From the NCBI RefSeq assembly GCF_007828955.1, contig NZ_VIVR01000001.1, positions 186,001 to 250,000 on the forward strand: a DNA stretch of 64,000 bases, in the 5' to 3' direction. Under the pieces are notes generated by a model. That model saw only the letters and a program-made list of their open reading frames with translations. It was not told where the DNA came from and ran no database searches. This DNA comes from Kitasatospora atroaurantiaca (GTDB lineage Bacteria; Actinomycetota; Actinomycetes; Streptomycetales; Streptomycetaceae). Of the stretch, positions 39,701 through 50,700 are shown piece after piece (positions within the stretch are counted from its first letter, which is position 1; each line of letters starts with the position of its first letter). The position numbers and the translations under genes are program-made.

Positions 39701-41131
39701 ATGGACAGTCTGCAAGACGGCGCCGCGCGCGTCGAGGCCCTGGCCGGGTTGTCCCGGTTTCGCCGTGAGCTGTACGAGTGTTTGACGTTGCGGGCGGATG
39801 CCCTGTTCGAGCTCGTGGATGCGGTTCTGTGCGCCACCGGGCCGGTGACGTCCCTGCCGGAACTCTCGCTGGCGGGGGTGCACCGGCGTGGGCACGGAGC
39901 GATGTACGACGCACTGGCCCAGGGGCACATCGACGTGTCCCGCCTGCGGATCGCGCTGGCCGGACTGCGACTGCCGCGCGGGGCGGACGGGCAGCTGTCC
40001 ATCGCCCTGGACGTCACCCCGTGGCCGCGTCCGGACGCTGAGTGTTCACCGGAGCGGTTGCACTGCCACCGACCGTGCCGGTGTGACGGCAGGCGCCAGA
40101 CCGTTCCGGGCTGGCCCTACCAGGTCGCGGCGGCCCTGGGTGGTGGACGCTCCTCGTGGACCGGGCCGCTGGACGCGGTGCGGCTGGGGCCCGGGGACGA
40201 TCCCACCGAGGTCACCGCCACCCAGATCCGCGACCTCATCGCCCGCCTGGAGCAGGCCGGGCAGTGGCGCCCGGGCGATCCGCCGGTCTTGTTCGTCCTG
40301 GACTCGGGCTACGACATCGTGCGCCTGACCTGGATGCTGCGCGAGGAGCCGGTGCGGCTGCTGGGACGCATCCGCGCCGACCGGGTGATGCACGCCCCGG
40401 CCGGCAAGCGCCACGGCTCATGGCCTGGGCGTCAGCCCCGGCACGGAGCGGAGTTCCGTCTGGCACAGGCCGCGACTCACCCGGCACCGGCCCAGGAGTC
40501 GACCGGCGTCCACGACCGCTTCGGCCAGGTCACCGCCCGCTGCTGGGGACACCTGCACCCGAAGCTGGAGCGACGCGGCTCCTGGGCCGACCACGAGGGT
40601 GAACTCCCCATCGTCGAGGGAACATTGCTCCACCTCGCGGTCGAATACCTGCCCGGCAACCGCGACCCCAAGCCGCTATGGCTGTGGCACAGCGACCCCG
40701 ACGCCACCGCACACGACGTCGACCGCCTCTGGCGGATCTTCCTTCGAAGATTCGACATCGAGCACACCTTCCGCTTCCTCAAGCAGACGCTCGGGCTGAC
40801 CCGCCCCCGCCTTCGCACACCCGAACAGGCCGATCGATGGGTGTGGCTGATCCTCGCCGCCTACACGCAACTCCGGCTCGCCCGACCCCTGGCCGAGGAC
40901 CTGCGGCGCCCCTGGGAGAAGCCCCTGGCACCGGATCAGCTCACCCCCGGCCGGGTCCGGCGCGGCTATCCCCGCATCCGGCGGGCCGTGGGCACTCCAG
41001 CCCGCGCGCCGAAAGCATCCCGTCCCGGCCCGGGCCGCCCTAAGGGACGCACATCCGCCCCAGCACCTCGCCACCCGGTCGGGGTGAAACAGCGCAAAGC
41101 GGACATGCCTAGACGCGGCGGGGCCGAGTAG
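39701..41131 (+). CDS. DDE transposase, IS701-like
   Basis: A 476-residue transposase. The DDE candidates are LSIALDVTPWPRP (first Asp), VLFVLDSGYDIVRL (second Asp) and DIEHTFRFLKQTLG (Glu). The C-terminal RPRLRTPEQADRWVWLILAAYTQLRLAR is the usual helix after the catalytic Glu. Four Cys/His near residues 110-130 (LHCHRPCRC) could form a zinc site. The tail is basic and Pro-rich. The reading frame is intact, so the element could be active. Confidence 0.88.
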   Translation: MDSLQDGAARVEALAGLSRFRRELYECLTLRADALFELVDAVLCATGPVTSLPELSLAGVHRRGHGAMYDALAQGHIDVSRLRIALAGLRLPRGADGQLSIALDVTPWPRPDAECSPERLHCHRPCRCDGRRQTVPGWPYQVAAALGGGRSSWTGPLDAVRLGPGDDPTEVTATQIRDLIARLEQAGQWRPGDPPVLFVLDSGYDIVRLTWMLREEPVRLLGRIRADRVMHAPAGKRHGSWPGRQPRHGAEFRLAQAATHPAPAQESTGVHDRFGQVTARCWGHLHPKLERRGSWADHEGELPIVEGTLLHLAVEYLPGNRDPKPLWLWHSDPDATAHDVDRLWRIFLRRFDIEHTFRFLKQTLGLTRPRLRTPEQADRWVWLILAAYTQLRLARPLAEDLRRPWEKPLAPDQLTPGRVRRGYPRIRRAVGTPARAPKASRPGPGRPKGRTSAPAPRHPVGVKQRKADMPRRGGAE

Positions 41132-41175
41132 CAGCCTTAAAGATCAAGCTTAGACCGACCGGTCTTAGTCTGCTC

Positions 41176-43287
41176 TCAGGGGAGGTGCTGCTCGGTCCAG
41201 ATGGTCTTCCCGGTGGGCGTGTGCCGGGTGCCCCAGCGGTCGGTGAACTGGGCGACCAGCATCAGGCCGCGCCCGCCCTCGTCGAAGATCCGGGCCCGGC
41301 GCAGGTGCGGGGCCGTACTGGCGGCGTCGGAGACCTCGCAGATCAGCGTCCGGTCCTTGATCAGGCGCAGCCGGACCGGCGGGCTGCCGTAGCGGATCGC
41401 GTTGGTGACGAGTTCGCTGACCACCAGTTCGGTGACGAAGGCGGCGTCGTCCAGTCCCCAGGCGCCGAGCTGCCGGGAGGCCTGCTTGCGGGCCTCGGCG
41501 ACGTAGGCGGGGTCGGCCGGGATGTCCCAGGTCACCACCTGGTCGGCGCCCAGGGCCCGGGTACGGGCGAGGAGCAGCGCGACGTCGTCGGCGGGATGGT
41601 CGGCGACCAGCGCCTGCAGGACGGCGTCGCACCGCGCTCCGAGCGAGGCGGCGGGGCGTTCGAGGGTACGGCGCAGGGCCGCCACGCCCTCGTCGATGTC
41701 ACGGTCGCGGGACACCACCAGACCGTCGGTGTAGAGGGCGAGCAGGCTGCCTTCGGGCAGTTCGACCTCGGTGGACTCGAAGGCCAGGCCGCCGAGCCCG
41801 AGCGGGGGCCCGGCCGGCAGGTCGATGAGGTCGACGGTGCCGCCGGGGGTGAGGACGGCGGGCGGCAGGTGGCCGGCCCGGGCGAGGGCGCAGCGGCGGG
41901 AGACCGGGTCGTAGATCGCGTACAGGCAGCTCGCGCCGATCTCTCCGGTGCCGTCCCCGGGCGGGGCGGCGTCCGACTCGGCGTTGAGGCTGGAGACCAG
42001 GCCGTCGAGGTGGGCGAGCAGTTCCTCGGGCGGGAGGTCGACGTCGGCGAGCGTGCGGACGGCGGTGCGCAGCCGCCCCATGGTGGCGCTGGCGTGGAGG
42101 CCGTGGCCGAAGACGTCCCCGACGACCAGGGCGACGCGGGTGCCGGACAGCGGGATCACGTCGAACCAGTCGCCGCCGACGCCCGCCTGCGCGCCCGCGG
42201 GCAGGTAGCGGGTGGCGACCTCGACGGCGGGCTGCCTGGGCGCGTGCTGCGGCAGCAGGCTGCGCTGGAGGGTCAGGGCGGTGGTGCGCTCGCGGGTGTA
42301 GCGCCGCGCGTTGTCGAGGCAGATGGCGGCCCGGTTGACGATCTCCCTGGCGATGAGCAGATCGTCCTCGCCGAAGGGCGCGGGCGTGGTCGCGTGCCGG
42401 ATGAGGACGGCGACCCCGAGCGTGGTGCCGCGGGCCTGGACCGGCACCACGATCAGGGAGTGCATCCCGTTCTGGCGGGCCCACTGTGCCCGGGCCGGTT
42501 CCTGGTCCAGCCAGCGGACGACGTCCGGGTCCGTGCTCCGGTAGAGCGCGGCTTCACCGCTGAGGAGGCACCGGGCCGGGGGCGTGAACTCCGGGTACGT
42601 CCCGGACTCGCCGACCCCGACCACCACCTCCGAGTAGCCCGCCTCGGCGGCGCGGTGCGCGGTGCGGCGCAGCCGGATCTCGCCGGTGACCGGGCCGGCG
42701 GACGGTTCCTCGCCGTGGAAGACGCCCTCGAGCAGGTCGACGCCGGTGAAGTCGGCGAAGGCCGGAACGGTGACGTCGGCGAGCTCCTGGGCCGTACGGG
42801 TCACGTCCAGGGTGCTGCCGATGACGGTGCCGGCCTCGTTCAGCAGGGCCAGCCGGTGCCTGGTGAGGTCCTGCTCGGTGAAGTCGCGTACCGCAACGCT
42901 CACGGCGCGCACCCGGTCGGTGGAGTCCTTGAGCGGGGTGAAGGTGATCGCCCAGGAGTGCGGACGGTCCTCGGCCGGGAGTCGGGAGTAGCTCTCGAAG
43001 TACTCCGGCTCACCGGTGGCCGCCGCCTTGCGGATCAGCCGCTCCGATTCGGTGAACGCGGGGCCCTGGATGAAGTCGGTCAGGCGGCGCCCGCGGATGT
43101 CGGCCTCGGAGAGCCCGCTGCCCAGGCTCAACATCCGCTCGTTGATCCGCAGCAGCCGGCCGTGGGCGTCGTAGATCACCAGGGCAGTCGGAGCCTGGTC
43201 GAACGCCCAGCGCATCAGCTCGGCGTCGGTGGCCTCCGGGCTGCCCTCGGGGGCGACTCGGCCCTCAGCGGTACCCGGTTCATCCAT
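41176..43287 (-). CDS. PAS-GAF-SpoIIE-HATPase phosphatase/anti-sigma-type regulator
   Basis: A 703-residue cytoplasmic protein. Domains: PAS at about 25-130 (FDQAPTALVIYDAHGRLLRIN), GAF at about 150-325, PP2C-like SpoIIE at about 345-560 (GGDWFDVIPL, VVGDVFGHG, LYTDGLV and the final DDVALLLART) and an RsbW-type HATPase at about 585-700 (ELVVSELVTNAIRYG, GRGLMLV). One chain holds both the phosphatase and the kinase/anti-sigma module. Such proteins in streptomycetes tune partner-switching of stress sigma factors. No anti-sigma antagonist or sigma gene is next to it. It appears complete and active. Confidence 0.93.
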   Translation of the reverse strand: MDEPGTAEGRVAPEGSPEATDAELMRWAFDQAPTALVIYDAHGRLLRINERMLSLGSGLSEADIRGRRLTDFIQGPAFTESERLIRKAAATGEPEYFESYSRLPAEDRPHSWAITFTPLKDSTDRVRAVSVAVRDFTEQDLTRHRLALLNEAGTVIGSTLDVTRTAQELADVTVPAFADFTGVDLLEGVFHGEEPSAGPVTGEIRLRRTAHRAAEAGYSEVVVGVGESGTYPEFTPPARCLLSGEAALYRSTDPDVVRWLDQEPARAQWARQNGMHSLIVVPVQARGTTLGVAVLIRHATTPAPFGEDDLLIAREIVNRAAICLDNARRYTRERTTALTLQRSLLPQHAPRQPAVEVATRYLPAGAQAGVGGDWFDVIPLSGTRVALVVGDVFGHGLHASATMGRLRTAVRTLADVDLPPEELLAHLDGLVSSLNAESDAAPPGDGTGEIGASCLYAIYDPVSRRCALARAGHLPPAVLTPGGTVDLIDLPAGPPLGLGGLAFESTEVELPEGSLLALYTDGLVVSRDRDIDEGVAALRRTLERPAASLGARCDAVLQALVADHPADDVALLLARTRALGADQVVTWDIPADPAYVAEARKQASRQLGAWGLDDAAFVTELVVSELVTNAIRYGSPPVRLRLIKDRTLICEVSDAASTAPHLRRARIFDEGGRGLMLVAQFTDRWGTRHTPTGKTIWTEQHLP

Positions 43288-43393
43288 GGTCGGTCTCTCC
43301 TGGCGCGCGCCCGGGAGGAGCAGCTACCGACCATCGTCCCGCGATCCCGCCGCATCGACCACCGATCAAGATCAGGAGCGGGACCGGAGCAGC

Positions 43394-43918
43394 TCAGGCG
43401 GGGTGGGTGTCGCTCTCGTGGCGGAGCAGGTGCTCCTTGCGGTCGACACCGCCCGCGTAGCCGGTGAGCGAGCCGTCCGCACCGATCACCCGGTGGCACG
43501 GGCGGACGAGGAGCAGCGGGTTGGCACCGATCGCGCCACCCAGGGCCCGGACCGCTGCCCGCGGAGCCCCGATCTGCTCGGCGAGGCCGCCGTACGTGGT
43601 GGTGGTCCCGTACGGGATGGCGTCCAGTGCCCGCCAGACCCGCTCCTGGAACTCGGTGCCGTGGGTGGTGTAGTCGAGGTCGAAGGTCTGCAGATCACCG
43701 GCGAAGTACGCCCGGATCTGCCGGACGACCTCGGTGAACGCCTCGGGCTCGTGGCGCCACTCCTCCTGCACGACGGCGGCGTTCTTCTGCCCGGTCATCG
43801 ATACCGATGCGAGCGCGACGCCGCCCTTTGCGGACGCCGACTCCTCGCCCACCAGCATCAGAGTGCCCAGCGGGCTGTCGATGGTCCGGTAGAGGGTCGT
43901 GGGGTGTTCCTCGTTCAT
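43394..43918 (-). CDS. Methylated-DNA-protein cysteine S-methyltransferase
   Basis: A 174-residue DNA repair protein that moves the methyl group from O6-methylguanine to its own cysteine. The active-site PCHRV lies near residue 140. FQERVWRALDAIPYGTTTTYGGLA is the helix-turn-helix block and NPLLLVRPCHRVI the catalytic strand. The length matches Ogt. The start is ATG 43918; a GTG at 43930 is possible. No ada or alkA gene is adjacent, so it is probably a stand-alone constitutive enzyme. Confidence 0.93.
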   Translation of the reverse strand: MNEEHPTTLYRTIDSPLGTLMLVGEESASAKGGVALASVSMTGQKNAAVVQEEWRHEPEAFTEVVRQIRAYFAGDLQTFDLDYTTHGTEFQERVWRALDAIPYGTTTTYGGLAEQIGAPRAAVRALGGAIGANPLLLVRPCHRVIGADGSLTGYAGGVDRKEHLLRHESDTHPA

Positions 43919-43990
43919 CACGCTGTCCACTGTGCGGCATGATCCGGCGAGGAACTAGCGGAAAACGGACATGACGATTCGGCGAAGCGG

Positions 43991-45385
43991 CTAGTGGCCG
44001 CGGCCGGAGATGCGGTCGGCGAGGCGGGCGACCGGGTCGGTGCTGGCGGTGCGGCCGGTGAGTTCGCGGCGGTCGGCGCCACGGTAGGCCGCGTAGAGGC
44101 CCTGCACGCCGATCCAGCGGAAGGGCTCGGGCTCCCAGCGGCGTACCCGGTGGCCGACCCACGGCAGGCCGGTCAGCTCGGTGTCGCCGCCCTGGCCCGA
44201 GTCGCGCTGGACCAGGTCGCGCAGCGTACGGGCCGCCAGGTTCGCGGTCGCGACCCCGCTGCCGACGTAGCCGCCGGCCCAGCCGAGTCCGGTGGCGCGG
44301 TCCAGCTCGACGCTCGCGCACCAGTCGCGCGGCACGCCCAGCACCCCCGACCACGCGTGCTCGATGCCCACTCCGGCGGTGGCCGGGAAGAAGCGGACCA
44401 GGATCTCGCGCAGCGCCTCGATGGTCGAGGCCTGGGTGCGGCCGTCGTTGTCGGTGCGCGAGCCGAAGCGGTACGGGACGCCGCGCCCGCCGAGTGCGAT
44501 CCGGCCGTCGGCGGTGCGCTGGGCGTACATGTAGGCGTGGGCCATGTCGCCGAGGGTCTCGCGGCCCTCCCAGCCGATGCCGTCCCAGATCTGCTGGGGC
44601 AGCGGTTCGGTCGCGATCATGGAGGAGTTCATCGGCAGCCAGGTCCGCTTCTGGCCCTTGACCGAGGCCGTGAAGCCCTCCGTGCAGCGCAGCACGTACG
44701 TGGCACGCACCGTCCCGTACGGCGTGACGGCGCGCTGCGGTCTGATCTCGGTCACCGGGGTGGACTCGTGGATCGTCACGCCGAGCGCCTCCACGGCGCT
44801 CGCCAGTCCCTGGAGCAGCTTGACCGGGTGGATCCGGGCGCCGTGCGGGGTCCAGGAGCCGCCGACCGTCCCGGCCACCCGGATCCGCTCCGCCGACTCC
44901 CGGGCGCTCAGCAGCACCCGGTCCTTCTCACCGAAGGCGGCCTCCGCCTCGTGGAACGCCTTCAACCGGGCGAGTTGGGCCGGGGAGTACGCCACCTCCA
45001 GCACGCCGCCCTGGTGGATGTCGGCGTCGATGCCCTCCTCCCCCGCGACGCGCACCACCTCGTCGACGGTCCGGTTCATCGCCTGCTGCAGCGCGACGGC
45101 GGCCTCGTGGCCGTGCAGCGCGGCGTACCGGTCGCGGCCGGCGATGCCGTTGTAGAGCCAGCCGCCGTTGCGTCCTGACGCCCCGTAGCCGCAGAACTTC
45201 TGTTCCAGCACGGTGATCCGCAGGTTCGGCACGGCCTGCTTCAGGTAGTACGCCGTCCACAGGCCCGTGTAGCCGCCGCCGACGATGCACACGTCGGCGG
45301 TCGCGTCGGCGGGCAGCGGCTCGCGCGGCACGGGGATGCCGGTCTGCGCGTACCAGAAGGAGATGCCGCCGTTGACGGTGGTCAT
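43991..45385 (-). CDS. FAD-dependent amine/glycine oxidase-like oxidoreductase
   Basis: A 464-residue DAO-family flavoprotein. The N-terminal Rossmann motif is VCIVGGGYTGLWTAYYL (GGGYTG) near residues 33-40. GASGRNGGWLYNG follows, the substrate-side block common in gamma-glutamylputrescine oxidase (PuuB) and related amine oxidases, and GYVGSGVATANLAARTL is the C-terminal FAD block. The likely substrate is a primary or secondary amine, inferred from the RNGG motif. There is no partner aldehyde dehydrogenase nearby. It is complete and monocistronic. Confidence 0.88.
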   Translation of the reverse strand: MTTVNGGISFWYAQTGIPVPREPLPADATADVCIVGGGYTGLWTAYYLKQAVPNLRITVLEQKFCGYGASGRNGGWLYNGIAGRDRYAALHGHEAAVALQQAMNRTVDEVVRVAGEEGIDADIHQGGVLEVAYSPAQLARLKAFHEAEAAFGEKDRVLLSARESAERIRVAGTVGGSWTPHGARIHPVKLLQGLASAVEALGVTIHESTPVTEIRPQRAVTPYGTVRATYVLRCTEGFTASVKGQKRTWLPMNSSMIATEPLPQQIWDGIGWEGRETLGDMAHAYMYAQRTADGRIALGGRGVPYRFGSRTDNDGRTQASTIEALREILVRFFPATAGVGIEHAWSGVLGVPRDWCASVELDRATGLGWAGGYVGSGVATANLAARTLRDLVQRDSGQGGDTELTGLPWVGHRVRRWEPEPFRWIGVQGLYAAYRGADRRELTGRTASTDPVARLADRISGRGH

Positions 45386-45602
45386 TGGTGCCCCTGTTGT
45401 CCGTGTGACTGCTGCTGCCTGTGAGCGGACGCTACTGCGCGTCGCAGACGAGCGACAACGCCCAACCTGTCAGGATCATGCGCTCGAGGTGGCAGGGATG
45501 TCAGGCGCCCTGGGTCGACCCGGCAGGCGCGGGCCCCGAAGGGTTGACCCTCTGGGGGATGTTGAGGATCGTTGAGGGCTCGGCGAGCGGGGGGGGTGTG
45601 CT

Positions 45603-46862
45603 GTGGCTCGGGGGCGGGGTTGGGCTGCCGTGATGGCGGCGGCTGTCATCGTGTGCTCCGCATGCACGGGCACCCGCCGGGACCAGCGGCAAGGCCGTCA
45701 TCGAGGTCGACGCCCCGAGTGCCCTGGCGGACCAGGCGGTGCATCTGCGGATCACCGGGCTCGCGCCGCACGACGAGATCACCGTCGCTTCCGAGGCGAC
45801 GGACCACCAGGACAAGGCGTGGCAGGCGCAGGCCGTCTTCCGCGCCGACGCTCACGGCGTCGTCGCTCTGGATTCGACGGCACCCGTCTCGGGCTCGTAC
45901 CAGGGCAAGGACGGTATGGGCCTGTTCTGGTCCATGAACCCGGTGTCGGGCGACCCGGACCAGGCCGCCTTCATTCCGGTCAACCCGGAGGTGCGGCCTT
46001 CCTTCGAGGTGACGATCAGCGTCACCTCGCACGGCCGGAAGCTCACCACGCGAACCCTGACCCGCCAGTGGGTGGCCGGCGGGGTCGGTTCGAAGGCGCT
46101 CACCCCGGCTTCGGCCGGAGTGGCCGGTGAACTGTTCCTTCCACCGGCGGGTGCCTCGCGGCACCCGGCGGTGCTGCTGTTCGGCGGCTCCGAGGGAGGG
46201 AACAGCGTGAAGTACACGGCTGCCCTGCTCGCCTCGCACGGCTACCCCGCGCTCGCGCTGGGCTACTTCAACCTTCCGGGGCTGCCCGCCACTCTGCAGA
46301 ACATCCCGCTGGAGTACTTCGCCACCGCCGCACGCGTCCTGGCCGCCCAGCCCGGAGCGGACCCCGCACACGTGATTGCTCTGGGCTACTCGCGGGGCAG
46401 CGAGGCGGCCCTGCTGCTCGGCGAGGACTATCCGGACCTGATCCACGGCGTGGTCGTCTACAGTCCGTCGGTGCAGGTGAACCCCGGTCTCCCGGCCGGG
46501 GGCCGGCCTGGACCAAGGACGGCCGACCGATCGCCGCGGGTTTGATCCCGCTCGACCGCGTCAGCGGCCCGGTCCTCGCCATCGCCGGAGCCGACGACCG
46601 GGTGTGGCCGTCGCCGGGGTGGGCACGACAGCTCAGCGGGGAACTCGACGCCAACCACGACAGCCACCCACACCAGGCCCTGGTCTACCCGGACGCCGGC
46701 CACGGAGTGGGTACCTTCCCCTTCCTCCCCGTAGGAACCCGGTGGCTGAGCCCGAGCACCGGAGCGCTCAAGGACGTCGGGGGCACCCGCGCGGGCAACG
46801 CCGCGGCCCAGGCGGACGGCTGGCCCAGAGTCCTGGCGTTCCTCGCCGGCCCAGCGCAGTGA
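45603..46862 (+). pseudogene. Acyl-CoA thioesterase/BAAT-like lipoprotein gene with two frameshifts
   Basis: Three frames together make one gene. Frame one (from GTG 45603) gives a lipoprotein signal (AAVIVCSACTG). Near 45680 the frame must change to continue with GKAVIEVDAPSALADQAVHLRI, the N-terminal domain of bile-acid-CoA:amino acid N-acyltransferases and acyl-CoA thioesterases. It runs through LLFGGSEGG and the nucleophile elbow GYSRGSEAA to about 46500. A second change in a G/C-rich run (46490-46510) leads to PAWTKDGRPIAAGLIPLDR and the last part, with the Asp and His of the triad (ADDRVW and DAGHGVG). Everything else looks healthy, so the lesions are recent or are sequencing errors in GC-rich runs. 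Confidence 0.8.
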
Positions 46863-46920
46863 TCAGCTCACCTCCGACGCGGTGGACTGGTCAGCTCCCG
46901 AGGGTCGAGGGGCATCAACC

Positions 46921-47571
46921 GTGTCCGATCTCGACAGCCAGGTCGCCTACTGGGACGCCGCCGCCGCGACAAAGACGTTCACCCACCCGGTGCACCTGCC
47001 GTGGTTGGACGACGTCAGCCGGCACGCCGCGATCCTCGACTACGGCTGCGGGTACGCCAGGACGATGGCCGCGCTCGAGCAGCAGGGCTTCGACAGCCTC
47101 GCGGGCGTCGACACCTCGCCGGGGATGATCGCCCGGGCCCGGGCCCTGCACCCCGCCATGCGCTTCGCCGTGCTGGACACGCCGCCGACCCTGGCCGACC
47201 CGGACGCGAGCGTCGACGTGGTCCTGCTCTTCGCGGTGCTCACCTGCATCCCCGGTGATGACGCGCAACGGCAGCTGGTCGGCGAGGTGGGCCGTGTCCT
47301 CAAGCCCGGCGGGCTGCTCTACGTCAGCGACCTGCTGCTGCAGGAGGACGAGCGCAATCGCGACCGCTACGCCCGCTTCGCCGAACACTACGGCAGCTAC
47401 GGCGTGTTCGAGACCAGCGACGGCGCGGTCTGCCGCCACCACCCGAGGGACTGGTTCTCCTCCCTGCTCGCCGGTTTCGACACCGTCGACACCCGGCACA
47501 TCACGGTCGGCACCATGAACGGGCACGAGTCGGCAGGAATCCAGCTCCTGGCTCGCAAGCCGGCGGCGTAG
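46921..47571 (+). CDS. Class I SAM-dependent methyltransferase
   Basis: A 216-residue enzyme starting at GTG 46921. The SAM-binding motif I is ILDYGCGYART near residues 38-48, motif II GVDTSPGMIARA, motif III in DVVLLFAVLTCIP, and then LKPGGLLYVSDLLL. The overall pattern is that of small-molecule methyltransferases (Methyltransf_25/11). The acceptor is not predictable. It follows the disrupted thioesterase gene by about 60 bases on the same strand but needs no functional link. Confidence 0.88.
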   Translation: MSDLDSQVAYWDAAAATKTFTHPVHLPWLDDVSRHAAILDYGCGYARTMAALEQQGFDSLAGVDTSPGMIARARALHPAMRFAVLDTPPTLADPDASVDVVLLFAVLTCIPGDDAQRQLVGEVGRVLKPGGLLYVSDLLLQEDERNRDRYARFAEHYGSYGVFETSDGAVCRHHPRDWFSSLLAGFDTVDTRHITVGTMNGHESAGIQLLARKPAA

Positions 47572-47787
47572 CACGAGGCTTCGGCCGACGGACCGTCACC
47601 GGCACTCCGGGCGTACGGGATTTCGCCCGTAGCTCAGGTGTCCGAGCTCTGTACGGCTCCGCTACTCCGAACGAAGCATCCCCCGGCGCAGCCCCGCGGT
47701 CGGCGGAGTCGCAGAACGTAGCATGGACACGCCACAGCAAGGGGCAGGTCGGCAGGGCCGTCCCGGGCGAGGACCGTGGGGGTGCGC

Positions 47788-50700
47788 ATGGACCCGGTCG
47801 GCACGGGCTGCGAGTTCGGCTCCAGACTGCGGGAGTTGAGGTCCGAACAGCAGCTCTCACTGAGTGACCTCGCCCGGCTGCTCCACTACAGCAAGGGCTA
47901 CCTGAGCAAGATCGAGAACGGCACCAAGCCCGTCACCCCCGACCTCGCGCGCCGATGTGACGAGGCCTTGAACGCGGGCGGCGCGCTGGTGCGGCTGGTC
48001 ACGGTGGCGGAGGGCCGAACCGTGCCCCCTCCCGCTCCCGCGGACCAGGCCCGCGCGGAGAGCCCGTACCCGGGACTGGCGGCCTTCGGCCCCGACGAGG
48101 CCCGGTGGTTCTTCGGGCGGGAGCGGACCACCGCCTCGCTGGTCGACCGGCTGGCGGAGCGGGTCGGCAGCGGAGCACTGGCGCTGATCGCGCCGTCCGG
48201 TGCGGGCAAGTCCTCGCTGCTGATGGCGGGGCTGCTGCCGGCGCTGCGTAGCGGCGCGCTGCCGGTGGCGGGTTCGGCGGACTGGCCCGTCGTGGCCTGC
48301 ACGCCGACCGCGGAGCCGCTGACAGCCCTGCTGAACTCCCTGGCCCCCGCCTTGGGAACGGCCCCTGCCGTCACCGCGCACCAGCTGCGCGACACCCCGG
48401 AAGCCCTGGCCGACGCCCTCAGGCCGGCCGACCCGGCTCAGGACGGCGTGCGGCTGCTCCTGCTGGTGGACCAGTTCGAGGAGACCTTCACCCTCTGCGC
48501 GGACGAGGCCGAACGGCGGTCCTACATCCGCGCCCTCACCGCCCTCTCCACACCGCTGGCGGGCCGTCGGCCGCCGGCGGCGGTGCTGCTCGGCGTGCGG
48601 GCGGACTTCTGCGGGCGCTGTCTCGAACACCCGGAGCTGGCCCCGGTGTTCACCCACGGTTCGCTCGCCCTTCCGCCGATGGGCGGCGCCGAACTGCGCG
48701 CGTCCATCACCCGGCCCGCCGAGGAGGCGGGGCTGGTGCTGGAGCCCGGTCTGGTCGAGCTGCTGCTCCGCGATCTGGGCGGGCCGGACGAACTGCCCGG
48801 TTCCGCCGCCGGGGCGCTGCCGCTGCTCTCCCATGCCCTGCGCGCAACCTGGCAGCAGCGGCAGGGCCGGGTGATGACCGTCGAGGGCTATCTGCACACC
48901 GGCGGCATCCACGGCGCGATCGCCCGGACGGCGGAGGACGTGTTCACCCGGCTCGGTCCCGCCGAGCAGCAGGCGGCCCGTCGGCTGCTGATCCGGCTGG
49001 TCCACCTCCGCGAGGGCGGCGAGGAGACCCGCTCCCGGGCCGAACGCGGCCACCTGCTTCAGCAGTTGCCCGACGACCCGGAAGCCGGAGCGGCGGTCCT
49101 GGACGCGTTCGTCCGGGCCCGGCTGGTCACGGCGGACCGCGAGACGGTGGAGCTCACCCACGAGGCGCTGCTCCGCGCCTGGCCACGGCTGCGGCGCTGG
49201 ATCCAGGTCGACCGTACCGCCCTGCTGGGCCGTCAGCAGTTGGCCGAGGCGGCGGCGGAGTGGGAGCGCGAGCAGCACGACCCGGCGCTGCTCCACCGGG
49301 GGACCAAGCTGGCGACCGCGCGGGAGTGGGTCGAGGACGGCGGACGGCGTGGTGAACTCGGCCCGGCCGAGGCGGCGTTCCTGGACGCGAGCCGCGCCGC
49401 CGAGGAGGCACAGCGCCGTACGGCCGAGCGGCAGGCCCGCCGGCAGCGGCGGCTCCTGCTGACCCTGGCCGTCTTCCTGGTCCTCACCCTCGCCGCCGGC
49501 GGTGTCGCGTACCAGCAGCGGGCCGGTGCCCTGACGCAGCGTCGGGAGGCGCAGTCCCGGGCGATGGCGGCCCGCTCCGCCGCTCTGGCGGTGGGCCGGC
49601 CGGAGGCGGCGATGCTGCTGGCCCGTGCCGCGTTCCGTACCGCACCGACGGTCGAGGCACGCGGCGCCCTGCTGAGCACCCAGGCCCAGCCCTTCCTCGG
49701 GCGGCTGACCGGGCACACGGGCGCCGTGAACGCGGTCGCTTTCAGCCCGGACGGCGGGCTGCTCGCCACGGCGGGTTCGGACGACACCGTCAAGCTCTGG
49801 AACGTCGCCGACCGCACGCTCCTGGTGACCCTGACCGGCCACGGCGGCCGGGTACGGTCGGTGGCGTTCAGCCCGGACGGCGCGACGGCCGCCTCGGCGG
49901 GCTCGGACGGCACGGTCCGCCTGTGGGACGTCGCCGGCCGGCGCCTCGCCGCGACCCTCGCCGGGCACACCGGCCTGGTCCGCGCGGTGGCGTTCAGCCC
50001 GGACGGGCGGAGCCTCGTGTCGGCGAGCGCCGACCGCACCGTCCGGCTCTGGGACGCGACGACTCATCAGAACACCGCCGTGATGACGGGCCACACCGAC
50101 GACATCCTGAGTGTCGCCTTCAGCTCCGACGGACGCACCGTCGCCTCCGGCAGCGCCGACCGCACCCTGCGCCTCTGGGACACCACCACCCACCAGAACA
50201 CCGCCACCCTCACCGGCCACACCGACGACATCCTGGGCGTCGCCTTCAGCCCCGACGGACGGACCATCGCCTCCGGCAGCGCCGACCGCACCCTGCGCCT
50301 CTGGGACACCACCACCCACCAGAACACCAGCACCCTCACCGGCCACACCGACGACATCAACGGCGTGGCCTACACCCCGGACGGGACCACGCTGGCCAGC
50401 GCGAGCGGCGACGGCACCGTCAAGCTCTGGGACGTGGCGAGCAGCCGGATCACCGCCACCCTCGCCGGGCACACCGACTACGTCCAGGGGGTGGCGGTGA
50501 GCAGCCGAGGGCAGCTGGCCACCGCAGGGTTCGACCAGTCCGCGGTGCTCTGGGATCCCGGCATCGCCGCCCTGATCCCCCGTCCGTTCACCGAGGTGTG
50601 GAAGGCCGCGTTCAGCCCGGACGGACGGCTGGTGGCCACGGCCGATGCCGACCATGCGGTCGGGGTGTGGGACGTCGCGCAGCGCCGCCTCCGCCACCGG

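Larger units (their letters stand above)
39577..41148 (+). mobile_element. IS701-like insertion sequence (about 1.57 kb)
   Basis: CTTAG is directly repeated at both sides (39572-39576 and 41149-41153) and contains a TTAG matching the YTAR target duplications of IS701 elements. The ends are imperfect inverted repeats: CTTGGCTTTAAACC at the left, and CTTGATCTTTAAGG read inward from the right. It encodes one DDE transposase and has an internal hairpin near the left end. The exact edge may be off by one base. Confidence 0.78.
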
